Below are positions 46,276-56,475 of a DNA stretch of 64,000 nucleotides, in pieces. Source of the stretch: Notospermus geniculatus (Eukaryota; Nemertea; Pilidiophora; Heteronemertea; Lineidae); the NCBI GenBank assembly GCA_002633025.1, contig NMRB01000461.1, positions 180,420 to 244,419 on the forward strand, read 5' to 3'. The position numbers and the translations under genes are program-made. The notes beneath the pieces are model-generated. The model saw only the letters and a program-made list of their open reading frames with translations. It had not been told where the DNA came from and searched no databases. How positions within the stretch are numbered: position 1 is the first letter of the stretch; each line of letters opens with the position of its first letter.

Positions 46276-47435
46276 TTAAGTCAGTGGGTTGATGGAACTT
46301 CCTGGTGTGAGATCCTTGCCTGTTCACTGAACATGACCTTTTGGCTACGGCGTCACATCAGCTGGATCAGAACTATCTTCCCTATGCAGGGGCGGATCTA
46401 GGATTTTTTGCAGGAGGGTGTCTGAGGATGGCGTAGTGCGAAGAATACTAAGGTGCACCCCAGCAGGGTTGTGGGGTCTCCCCCAGAAAATTTTGGAATC
46501 TATATGCTCTGAAATGCGATTTCTGGCCAATCCAGATGAAAAATCGTTGCAGATGGGGGTCCGGACACCTGGAACATCCCCCTGGATCCGTGCCTGCTAT
46601 GATTATGAACCTCAGCCTAATGGTCGTCTCAGTCAGACAGAAGGTCCTCATATTAAGTTCTGGATCTATTGCATGTTTGACTTGAGTAGCCTGGGTTGCT
46701 TTCTTCAAATATTAGTCAGGTGGTTTGATTTACTAATTGCATGTTTATTCAGGGTGCCATCCTTGAAGGATTTAATACCCGATGTCAGAAAAAAAACGCC
46801 TCCATTTAAGGCCCTCTCGGGTGCTGGAAGGGTCTGGTTGTTATCATGACTCAGGAATTGTTGCAGCCTTTCCACCAAAACATCCTTCAAGAATGCGACC
46901 CTTTATATCTCAATCAACTTGTATCTAGTAATGATAGACTTCTTAATTGATGGTATAGCAATTGTCTTGTTTCAGCCAGTAATACTCACATGAATGCTTT
47001 GCTATTACTAAAACAATACACGTACCTTTACTCGTAGTTCTGCACTTATCTGTCATACAGAAATGTTTCCTGATTGGTGTGATTGACACTCACATGACGT
47101 GATGAAACATGTTAGAGTGCACTCTCTATCTCTGCAATATTGCTGCATATTTGAAACAATCACATCTCTTGCTTTGAGGCAAACGACGAATTAATGGAAA
47201 AATGTAGTGAATTTAATTTTGGTGCCTTAATTGCATCTAGCCGTAGCTATCTTCAGTGGTTGAGGAAACTGTCAAACTGCATTTTCTACAGAGAATTAAT
47301 GAATTGAAATTTGCTTGACTAACTTCATTGATTATGTTACTGTTACAAGTGTTGTTTCATGTAGTACATTGTTATCTCCAGTACATGTCCCTAAATTGTC
47401 ACCTATTGTTTTTTAGCTCACCTGGGTGAGTTAAT

Positions 47436-47555
47436 AGGGAGGTTTCGCAAGCGCCCGGTTAGGCCCTACGACGACGTTTATCTATTGTGTGGGTATACCC
47501 AAACAATAGATAAACGTCGTCGTATGGCCTAACCGGGCACTTGCGAAACCTCCCT
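47436..47555. mobile_element. 120-bp palindromic MITE present only in copy 1
   Basis: Ends AGGGAGGTTTCGCAAG and complement; arms of about 55 bp. Copy 2 has the uninterrupted site gtgagttaatgttgtgg (near 51500-51520); copy 1 reads gagttaat-element-aatgttgtgg. This gives a 3-bp AAT (or 4-bp TAAT) target duplication. Confidence 0.93.
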
Positions 47556-48145
47556 AATGTTGTGGTGTGTCCATCTTCGTCATCTGTTAGCAGGGCGCGT
47601 TGCGTAACCGCTTGGGCTCTTGACCTGAAACTTTGTACATGAATACCCCTGGGTTTGATGACCAATGACACCGTGTATGTTCTGATATGGCTCCTTTGAT
47701 GACTTCCAGACCATGCTAATATGCCTGGCGGAGTGCAGTACCATGGCACTACTTTTTTCTGGATCACTGTTTTATGCACATGAGTGTATGGTGTAGAATA
47801 TACTTCCATATCGCTCTCAGTTTTTCGTGGAAGATCCTAATGGATCACTCATGTGCCTTTTCTCCTTGGTGATAAATTGCACTTTTCGAAAGCGAAAAAG
47901 CACATGTTGTTGGAAAGAGATATGCATCGTTTTTGGATTTAGACAGTGGGACTTGTGTTGATGTGGGGAACAGACCCTCAGCATCAAACCTGGGTCACGT
48001 GTGTGATCGGTTTCCTCCTTTACCCTCCGACATTCTGGCCACATCAATACGACCACAGGGACTGTACTACATGAAGCAACATTTGGTTCTTGCTTGTGTT
48101 CTTGTTGTTGCTTTCTTCTTACCTAAACTAACCAACTGCTTGCAG

Positions 48146-48280
48146 ATGTTGTTGTGGAGGATGAACTAACAGAAACAAAGAAGGAAAAGGATGTTGAGGA
48201 CTTGATTACAAAACTAGAGGCTTTCGAACCGCAAAGCGTGGACGATCGTATGTCCCTGTCAAGTGAGGAAGGAGACAAAG
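48146..48280 (+). CDS. ankyrin exon: C-terminal regulatory region 3 (haplotype copy 1)
   Basis: A 135-nt exon, acceptor cttgcag|AT, donor aaag|gtatta, phase 1-1. It encodes DVVVEDELTETKKEKDVEDLITKLEAFEPQSVDDRMSLSSEEGDK. The DVEDLITKLEAF stretch is a likely short amphipathic helix; the ends are acidic. The donor is weak. The copy at 52108-52242 encodes the same peptide (one silent change seen, GTG/GTC). Confidence 0.88.
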
Positions 48281-49549
48281 GTATTAACCCTTCATGGTGG
48301 TTTTGTTCTATCACATTGGTTTATCCCTTCACCAAGTTAATTTCTGGCTTGGGTTCCAGCCATCATGGCTTAACCCTTGTATATTTCCTTCTGCACAGTG
48401 TAAACTTCCCTGGAGGCAGAAACATTGTTTCTAGTTTGCCCTGCTCCCACAAATGGTGCTGGGACTCTTCTTTTATGTATCATATGAAAACCGATTCAGT
48501 TCACCATTCCTGATTTCTGGAAGGATTCCAGCTATCATTCCGATGATAGCTTAATCCTTGTACATTTCCTACTGTACAGTGTAAACTTTCTTGTGGGCAG
48601 AACCGTTATAGCTTGCCCTTGCCCTGACCCTGGTGCTGGGTCTCTTTTATATTCTAGTGATGACCACCAATTCAGTTCACCATTCCTATTGAGATGTGTG
48701 AAAAATGCTCTCTTCCCCCCTTCAAAACTCTTATGTGGATCACTCCATAGTCACATCGTTCTATCCACTCAAGCTCGCCAAAATATCCCTTGCTTCATGT
48801 TCCATTCTTTGCCTCACACTTTCCTCTTAACGACGACTTAGCCTGGATTTCATTCTCACACATTATGGTTGGGCTTTCCCATTTCCAAACTATCGGACAG
48901 TCAATTCTCTCTCTCCGTTGCTCCACAATCGCCTCTTTTCCATCACTTTCCAAGATCCAGCAATTTCACTCCATGATTCTTTGCTGTGCATTTGCTCTCC
49001 TTTCAGACTTCTTTCCTTTCGCTTCTTTGGACTAGCTCCTTTCGCTTCTTTGGACTAGCTCTCTTCCTATTACCCTGTTACATTGATATAATCTTTATCT
49101 ACTTTCTCATTCACTTCCAGTCTTCCGACTGTTATGCTGTCCCATTAATACTTTACTTTTCCCAAAGGGTTTGTCCCACCCTAATGCCATGTTACTTGCT
49201 TCTTTCCCTCTTCTCCACTCGGTTTCAATCTGGGACATTTCACACTCACTCTGATGCCTGCCTTTTCAGTCTCTTGGCTATTCTCTTGATTTCCATAAAT
49301 TCCTTTTCTAGGAGGAGCAGCTGTATGCATGATTCTCACGAGTCGATTTTTTTTCCGGGGGTTAATCAGACCTTAAATTGTGTGAAGAAATGAATTGTTA
49401 TGCATCATGCACCCTGGCTTTTGTGCTATACATACGTGCTTTTAATCAATTATCAATGACGAGTCTGCTTCAACTCAAACATCTTCATTTTCAGTTTTTG
49501 AGGAACTTCGGTTTTGCTTAGTGTTTCAATTGCTTACTTTGCTGTATAA

Positions 49550-49760
49550 AGCCTGCCGCACACTGGAGCTATCTGCTGAGCAAAAAGTCATTCGAGACCG
49601 TTTGCTCAGCAGATAGCTCACCGAAAAATGCGCACATGTGAGCTTTCTGCCTCGCGAGGCAAAAAACTCACCGAAATTACGCGCACACGCGAGCTGTCTG
49701 CTGAGCAAACGGTCTCGAATAACTTTTTGCTCAGCAGATAGCTCCAGTGTGCGGCAGGCT
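49550..49760. mobile_element. 211-bp palindromic MITE present only in copy 1
   Basis: Ends AGCCTGCCGCACACTGGAGC and complement; internal repeats of tttgctcagcagatagctc. TAA is on both sides. Copy 2 has the empty site gctgtataagaactg near 53502-53516. The clean absence proves the ends and the 3-bp duplication. Confidence 0.94.
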
Positions 49761-49949
49761 TAAGAACTGTTAAATTTGCGATTTCAATTTAGAGAACCCC
49801 AACAGATCAGGGGGGTTGAAATTTATTTCTGATATCATTTCGTTGCCATTTGGCTTTATCTCTGACGCACCATCATGGGCTACTCTCGAGTCCATTGACT
49901 CAAAAAACAGGCAGATGATGTACTAAGCTGCAAGTGTGTTTATTTACAG

Positions 49950-50003
49950 ATGATGACACAACTAAGACTCCTCCGTCAACACCTACAGACAAAGATAGCA
50001 AAG
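49950..50003 (+). CDS. ankyrin exon: C-terminal regulatory region 4 (haplotype copy 1)
   Basis: A 54-nt micro-cassette, acceptor tttacag|AT, donor aaag|gtagcg, phase 1-1. It encodes DDDTTKTPPSTPTDKDSK, 18 codons with TPPSTP, a plausible proline-directed kinase site. Identical in the duplicate at 53696-53749. Small symmetric exons of this kind are often alternatively spliced. Confidence 0.82.
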
Positions 50004-50281
50004 GTAGCGCCACCTTCATGTGCCACTCTAACTTTCTTATTTCACTACTCTTCTTATAATCAAGTCCTAGGGTTAATGACTCATTAGTGAAAATGATTCA
50101 CTTCGTCCTTAGTATCCTCGACACACACCTTAACTTCTGACCCATTGATACATGTAGATAGACTAGTTTTCACACTGCTGTCTGTGATGGTACCAGGTGA
50201 ATATGAAGTAGTCAGCTTCTAGCTACCAGCTGGTCCAGCAAGCTGCTGTAGACTGATGTTCAATTGAATTGTGAAGTCCTG

Positions 50282-50388
50282 GGCCCATATTCATAAAACT
50301 ACTTAAGTCTAAGTGTGACACTTATCATTTGTTCAACACAAAAGATATGTATCACACTTAGACTTAAGTAGTTTTATGAATATGGGCC
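50282..50388. mobile_element. GGCC-ended palindromic MITE (member 3, haplotype copy 1)
   Basis: A 107-bp palindrome beginning GGCCCATATTCATAAAAC with the word acttaagtctaagtgtgac in each arm. CTG on both sides (50279-50281, 50389-50391). Present in both haplotype copies, so it is older than the 47436 and 49550 insertions. Confidence 0.9.
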
Positions 50389-50486
50389 CTGGTGGTTTAT
50401 TTTGGCAAAATGGCAAGCCCAGAGAATGATACACTCAGTTTGGTGCATTTGTGGAATTTTGTTTGTTGTAGCTCAGGCATGTCAAG

Positions 50487-50714
50487 NNNNNNNNNNNNNN
50501 NNNNNNNNNNNNNNNNNNNNNNNNNNNNNNNNNNNNNNNNNNNNNNNNNNNNNNNNNNNNNNNNNNNNNNNNNNNNNNNNNNNNNNNNNNNNNNNNNNNN
50601 NNNNNNNNNNNNNNNNNNNNNNNNNNNNNNNNNNNNNNNNNNNNNNNNNNNNNNNNNNNNNNNNNNNNNNNNNNNNNNNNNNNNNNNNNNNNNNNNNNNN
50701 NNNNNNNNNNNNNN
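50487..50714. other. assembly gap, 228 N
   Basis: Lies exactly between the two copies of the duplicated segment. Confidence 0.99.
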
Positions 50715-52107
50715 ACAGAAGGTCCTCATATTAAGTTCTGGATCTATTGCATGTTTGACTTGAGTAGCCTGGGTTGCTTTCTTCAAATATTAGTCAGGTG
50801 GTTTGATTTACTAATTGCATGTTTATTCAGGGTGCCATCCTTGAAGGATTTAATACCCGATGTCAGAAAAAAACGCCTCCATTTAAGGCCCTCTCGGGTG
50901 CTGGAAGGGTCTGGTTGTTATCATGACTCAGGAATTGTTGCAGCCTTTCCACCAAAACATCCTTCAAGAATGCAACCCTTTATATCTCAATCAACTTGTA
51001 TCTAGTAATGATAGACTTCTTAATTGATGGTATAGCAATTGTCTTGTTTCAGCCAGTAATACTCACACGAATGCTTTGCTATTACTAAAATAATACACGT
51101 ACCTTTACTCGTAGTTCTGCACTTATCTGTCATACAGAAATGTTTCCTGATTGGTGTGATTGACACTCACATGACGTGGCGAAACATGTTAGAGTGCACT
51201 CTCTATCTCTGCAATATTGCTGCATATTTGAAACAATCACATCTCTTGCTTTGAGGTAAACGATGAATTAATGGAAAAATGTAGTGAATTTAATTGGCGC
51301 CTTAATTGCATCTAGCCGTAGCTATCTTCAGTGGTTGAGGAAACTGTCAAACTGCATTTTCTACAGAGAATTAATGAATTGAAATTTGCTTGACTAACTC
51401 CATTGATTATGTTACTGTTACAAGTGTTGTTTCATGTAGTACAATGTACATTGTTATCTCCAGTACATTCCCTAAATTGTCACCTATTGTTTTTTAGCTC
51501 ACCTGGGTGAGTTAATGTTGTGGTGTGTCCATCTTCGTCATCTGTTAGCAGGGCGCGTTTCGTAACCGTTTAGGTTGTTGACCTGAAACTTTGTACATGT
51601 ACCCCTGGGTTTGATGACCAATGACACCCTGTATGTTCTGATATGGCTCCTTTGATGACGTCCAGACCATGCTAATATGCCTGGCGGGGTGCAGTACCAT
51701 GGCACTACTTTTTTCTGGATCACTGTTTTATGCACATGAGTGTATGGTGTAGAATATACTTCCATATCACTCTCAGTTTTTCGTGGAAGATCCTAATGGT
51801 TCACTCATGTGCCTTTTCTCCTTGGTGATAAACTGCACTTTTCGAAAGTGAAAAAGCACATGTTGTTGGAAAGAGATAATGCATCGTTTTTGGATTTAGA
51901 CAGTGGGACTTGTGTTGATGTGGGGAACAGACCCTCAGCATCAAACCGGACCAGGGTCACGTGTGTGATCGGTTTCCTCTTCTACCCTCCGACATTCTGG
52001 CCACATCAATACGACCACAGGGACTGTACTACATGAAGCAACATTTGGTTCTTGCTTGTGTTCTTGTTGTTGCTTTCTTCTTACCAAAACTAACCAACTG
52101 CTTGCAG

Positions 52108-52242
52108 ATGTTGTTGTCGAGGATGAACTAACAGAAACAAAGAAGGAAAAGGATGTTGAGGACTTGATTACAAAACTAGAGGCTTTCGAACCGCAAAGCG
52201 TGGACGATCGTATGTCCCTGTCAAGTGAGGAAGGAGACAAAG
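52108..52242 (+). CDS. ankyrin regulatory exon 3, haplotype copy 2
   Basis: Same length, splice sites (acceptor cttgcag, donor gtatta) and encoded peptide as 48146-48280. If the segment were a true tandem duplication, the protein would carry DVVVEDELTE... twice, with the frame kept because the exon is phase 1-1. The gap-abutting copies make allelic redundancy more likely. Confidence 0.75.
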
Positions 52243-53695
52243 GTATTAACCCTTCATGGTGGTTTTGTTCTATCACATTGGTTTATCCCTTCACCAAGTT
52301 AATTTCTGGCTTGGGTTCCAGCCATCATGGCTTAACCCTTGTATATTTCCTTCTGTACAGTGTAAACTTCCCTGGAGGCAGAAACATTGTTTCTAGTTTG
52401 CCCTGCTCCCACAGATGGTGCTGGGACTCTTCTTTTATGTATCATATGAAAACCAATTCAGTTCACCATTCCTGATTTCTGGAAGGATTCCAGCTATCAT
52501 TCCGATGATAGCTTAATCCTTGTACATTTCCTACTGTACAGTGTAAACTTTCTTGTGGGCAGAACCGTTATAGCTTGCCCTGACCCTGGTGCTGGGTCTC
52601 TTTTATATTCTAGTGATGACCACCAATTCAGTTCACCATTCCTATTGAGATGTGTGAAAAATGCTCTCTTCCACCTTCAACTCTTATGTGGACCACTCCG
52701 TAGTCACATCGTTCTATCCACGCAAGCTCGCTAAAATATCGCTTGCTTCATGTTCCATTCTTTGCCTCACACTTTCCTCTTAACGATGACTTAATAGCCT
52801 GGATTTCATTCTCACACACCAGGGTTGGGCTTTCCCATTTCCAAACTATCGGAAAGTCAATTCTCTCTGTCCGTTGCTCCACAATCGCCTCTTTTCCATC
52901 ACTTTCCAAGATCCAGCAATTTCACTCCATGATTCTTTGCTGTGCGTTTGCTCTCCTTTCACACTTCTTTCCTTTCGCTTCTTTGGACTAGCTCCTTTCG
53001 CTTCTTTGGACTAGCTCTCTTCCTATTACCCTGTTACATTGATATAATCTTTATCTACTTTCTCATTCACTTCCAGTCTTCCGACTGTTATGCTGTCCCA
53101 TTAATACTTTACTTTTCCCAAAGGGTTTGTCCCACCCTAATGCCATGTTAGTTGCTTCTTTCCCTCTTCTCCACTCGGTTTCAATCTGGGACATTTCACA
53201 CTCACTCTGATGCCTGCCTTTTCAGTCTCTTGGCTATTCTCTTGATTTCCATAAATTCCTTTTCTAGGAGGAGCAGCTGTATGCATGATTCTCACGAGTC
53301 GGTTTTTTTCCGGGGGTTAATCAGACCTTAAATTGTGTGAAGAAATGAATTGTTATGCATCATGCACCCTGGCTTTTGTGCTATACATACATGTACGTGC
53401 TTTAATCAATTATCAATGACGAGTCTGCTTCAACTCAAACATCTTCATTTTCAGTTTTTGAGGAACTTCGGTTTTGCTTAGTGTTTCAATTGCTTACTTT
53501 GCTGTATAAGAACTGTTAAATTTGCGATTTGAATTTAGAGAACCCCAACAGATCAGGGGGGTTGAAATTTATTTCTCATTTCATTTCGTTGCCATTTGGC
53601 TTTATCTCTGACGCACCATCATGGGCTACTCTCGAGTCCATTGACTCAAAAAACAGGCAGATGATGTACTAAGCTGCAAGTGTGTTTATTTACAG

Positions 53696-53749
53696 ATGAT
53701 GACACAACTAAGACTCCTCCGTCAACACCTACAGACAAAGATAGCAAAG
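53696..53749 (+). CDS. ankyrin regulatory exon 4, haplotype copy 2
   Basis: Identical 54-nt cassette to 49950-50003 (DDDTTKTPPSTPTDKDSK), phase 1-1. The same caution about allelic redundancy applies. Confidence 0.72.
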
Positions 53750-54027
53750 GTAGCGCCACCTTCATGTGCCACTCTAACTTTCTTATTTCACTACTCTTCT
53801 TATAATCAAGTCCTAGGGTTAATGACTCATTAGTGAAAATGATTCACTTCGTCCTTAGTATCCTCGACACACACCTTAACTTCTGACCCATTGATACATG
53901 TAGATAGACTAGTTTTCACACTGCTGTCTGTGATGGTACCAGGTGAATATGAAGTAGTCAGCTTCTAGCTACCAGCTGGTCCAGCAAGCTGCTGTAGACT
54001 GATGTTCAATTGAATTGTGAAGTCCTG

Positions 54028-54134
54028 GGCCCATATTCATAAAACTACTTAAGTCTAAGTGTGACACTTATCATTTGTTCAACACAAAAGATATGTATCA
54101 CACTTAGACTTAAGTAGTTTTATGAATATGGGCC
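54028..54134. mobile_element. GGCC-ended palindromic MITE (member 3, haplotype copy 2)
   Basis: Allelic copy of 50282-50388 with CTG on both sides (54025-54027, 54135-54137). Confidence 0.9.
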
Positions 54135-54361
54135 CTGGTGGTTTATTTTGGCAAAATGGCAAGCCCAGAGAATGATACACTCAGTTTGGTGCATTTGTGG
54201 AATTTTGTTTGTTGTAGCTCAGGCATGTCAAGCAAGTGTCAGTCAGAACTGTGGCTCAACTTGCCATTCTGAACAGAACTGAAACAGAACAGTACATGAG
54301 TTTGTTGAGTTTCAAATTAAGTAGTTGTGGCTCAGTTTGTCAATTTCCCTCACTTGAACAT

Positions 54362-54451
54362 GTTGAAATGGACCAGACTGGGGATTGAACCCAGAATCTC
54401 AGAGACAAGTGCCAGTGTTTCCAGTGCACCACTCTGTCAGCTGGCTCATGA
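54362..54451 (-). repeat. tRNA-like sequence
   Basis: On the minus strand gacagagtggtgcactgg (A-box-like) and gggttcaatcccc (B box, about 54376-54388). Probably a tRNA-derived SINE head; no tail was defined and no stable acceptor stem seen. Confidence 0.5.
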
Positions 54452-55216
54452 TGATCAGCACCACTCTGTCAGCGTGTGGTGATCAGTAGGCCTGCCTTTG
54501 TTTTCAGTACAGTGTACATATTTACATTGTACTTGAAAAACGATGAAGACCAACTTAAAAATGGAGAGGTTAATTATTTAGAAATGAACAGATGGATTCC
54601 CTCATTAGGTAGCCCTGGATAAGACATTAAAGTATCAGTTAATTATCTTGTGGTTGTGGAAATATAGAGGACCATTTGAATTCCAATGCATGCTGTAAAT
54701 TTGTGCTTCTACCTAGCTACCTTCAGAAAGCAGCTGGGCGTGTTGATGAAGCTTTCATGTATACAGCTTGCTTTTGAATCCGAAAGGTCAATTTTTGCAG
54801 ACAGCCAGATATGGCTTTAAGCTTTTCAAGGGAGTTGGATCAATCTGGTTCAGGGAACTGGCTTTCTCTTTGAAACAAGTTGAATACGTCCACCATGGTC
54901 ATGGTTTCAGTAGACATGGGTCCACCCTTTTTGCATGCCACCCCTGCCTTGACATTTTCTGATGGAAATGTTTCGAATGGAAATTTGTCCTATTACCTGC
55001 AGATAACTTGTGAATGCAATGGGCTGATTTCCAGTTTAGAGGGATCAGATTTTCCCACTGCCGACAAGAAATTATCTCCGGTTGTTCAATGTTTTGGCAA
55101 TGGTCTTGGCAACCTAGATGGTTTCGTTGTTGCCAAAAGGTACAACAATATGTATTCTTTTTTCTTCGCTCCAATAATTCTTACAATCTGTTGGGATTAC
55201 ACAATCAACCCATTTC
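54452..55216. other. intronic sequence, no exon accepted
   Basis: A 128-codon frame (54880-55266) overlaps a minus-strand frame and ends inside the 55217 duplicated segment. It has no recognisable domain and no splice logic compatible with phase 1. Confidence 0.4.
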
Positions 55217-55923
55217 CCAAAGGTTTCGAATGTGGCAGCCCTCTAAAGCCTAACATGATGATCTAATACAGCCACCATTTGACAATCCAAGAATCAGTGG
55301 TCACTTGCTTCTTTAAAAATGTTCAATAATCTCTAAAGGTGTGCCTGGTGGTAACCTAATATTTAAGGTATACATGTGGACTTGTTGTTGCATGTCAGGA
55401 GTGGTTTGGTTACAGTCAGTCACTAGGGACTGGGGACCTAATGGGGAAAGTGCATTCAACCATTCTGTTGATTCCTCTTGTACCGCATTCGATTACTTCC
55501 TCGGGCAAGCCCCGGAAGGACAAGCTGAGCGTGCGCACAACAGCCAGTAATCGAACGCTGTCGTGTTAGACACGCGAAAAATGTGCTGTGAATGGCTGAA
55601 TATCCGCCATGACACTTTACTCGTGTCTAACACGACAGCGTTCGATTACTTTTGCACGCTGATATACACTGATGTATGCGAGGGCTGTGTGCATCTCGTG
55701 ATCGGAAGTGACATCCTGCTCTGCATCCTGGGAAGGTTACACGAGAAGCCCACCTCGGCAAGTAGGGCTATAGTCGCGCCTGGTCCGAGGAAGCCCCGAT
55801 GACGCAGTTCCGGTGTAAACGAACGCTGTAGAGCCTGTTCCGAGCTAGCTCGTGGAAGTAAACGAATGGCCTATTGATTTGATAGAAGAGTACCGGTACA
55901 ATTGGTTCCAGTTTTGATCGCCG
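55217..55923. repeat. second duplicated segment, copy 1
   Basis: Matches 55925-56475: aaggtttcgaatgtggcagc at the start, then attctgttgattcctcttg and gagtaccggtacaattgg. It ends at the unresolved base 55924, where copy 2 starts. It carries an insertion (55481-55873) that copy 2 lacks. Another haplotype pair. Confidence 0.85.
55481..55873. mobile_element. 393-bp TIR element present only in copy 1
   Basis: Termini taccgcattcgattacttcc and complement of ggaagtaaacgaatggccta. TTG on both sides. Copy 2 reads straight through (gattcctcttgatttgatgg). Inside is a hairpin with 29-bp arms (55546-55574 and 55622-55650). Confidence 0.9.
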
Positions 55924-55924
55924 N

Positions 55925-56475
55925 CAAAGGTTTCGAATGTGGCAGCCCTCTAAAGCCTAACATGATGATCTAAAAATACAGCCACCATTTGACAATCCAA
56001 GAATCAGTGGTCACTTGCTTCTTTAAAAATGTTCAATAATCTCTAAAGGTGTGCCTGGTGGTAACCTAATATTTAAGGTACATGTATACATGTGGACTTG
56101 TTGTTGCATGTCAGGAGTGGTTTGGTTAAGCCTAGGTCACAAATGCACCGGGCCCCGTACGATTTTCCCCACCCAGCGGCTTGCTGCGGATTTTAGAGAC
56201 TGAAACTCGGACCTAAGATGAATCATGCCGAAATCGCCTCAATAGATAGGCGGAAAGTAGGCTGGATCAAACTGGGCACCGTAGAAATTGGCCAAAATGT
56301 CTGTTTTTACTCGCCGTACGGGCCCCGGAGTGGATATGTGACTGGGGCTTTACAGTCAGTCACTAGGGACTGGGTACCTAATGGGAAAAGTGCATTCGGC
56401 CATTCTGTTGATTCCTCTTGATTTGATGGAAGAGTACCGGTACAATTGGTTCCAGTTTTGATCGCCGCTGCACCA
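55925..56475. repeat. second duplicated segment, copy 2
   Basis: Allele-like copy of 55217-55923 with a different insertion (56129-56349). The match ends near the gatcgccg sequence at 56460-56467, beyond which copy 2 continues as unique sequence. Confidence 0.85.
56129..56349. mobile_element. 221-bp TIR element present only in copy 2
   Basis: Ends AGCCTAGGTCACAAATG and complement of catatgtgactggggct-like sequence; an inner CG-rich pair (gggccccgtacg and cgtacgggcccc). TTA on both sides. Copy 1 has the empty site gtggtttggttacagtc near 55410. Confidence 0.88.

Larger units (their letters stand above)
42930..48145. other. 5.2-kb ankyrin intron
   Basis: No exon accepted. Contents: an unresolved base at 44283, a repeat fragment at 44350-44500, a GCACAATTGACC-type fragment near 44576-44700, a TTAA-flanked element at 46005-46275, and the start of the duplicated segment at 46637. 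Confidence 0.5.
46637..50486. repeat. duplicated segment, copy 1
   Basis: It is almost identical to 50715-54232, including introns. It ends exactly at the N gap (50487), where copy 2 begins. It contains two ankyrin exons and two MITEs (47436, 49550) that copy 2 lacks. Best read as haplotype 1 of one locus. Confidence 0.9.
50715..54232. repeat. duplicated segment, copy 2
   Basis: Almost identical to 46637-50486. It is 332 bp shorter, nearly all explained by absence of the 47436 and 49550 MITEs with their 3-bp duplications. Probably haplotype 2; its exons should not be counted a second time unless a real duplication is shown. Confidence 0.9.

Noticed and set aside
50392-50786. Frames on both strands spanning the 228-N gap
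   Set aside because: Same artefact, crossing a join between haplotype copies.
52108-53749. Repeated ankyrin exons as a true internal protein duplication
   Set aside because: Near-identical introns and an N gap at the boundary favour two alleles; kept as a testable alternative.
54880-55266. 128-codon frame in an ankyrin intron
   Set aside because: No domain, overlapped by an opposite-strand frame, and its 3' part belongs to the duplicated segment.
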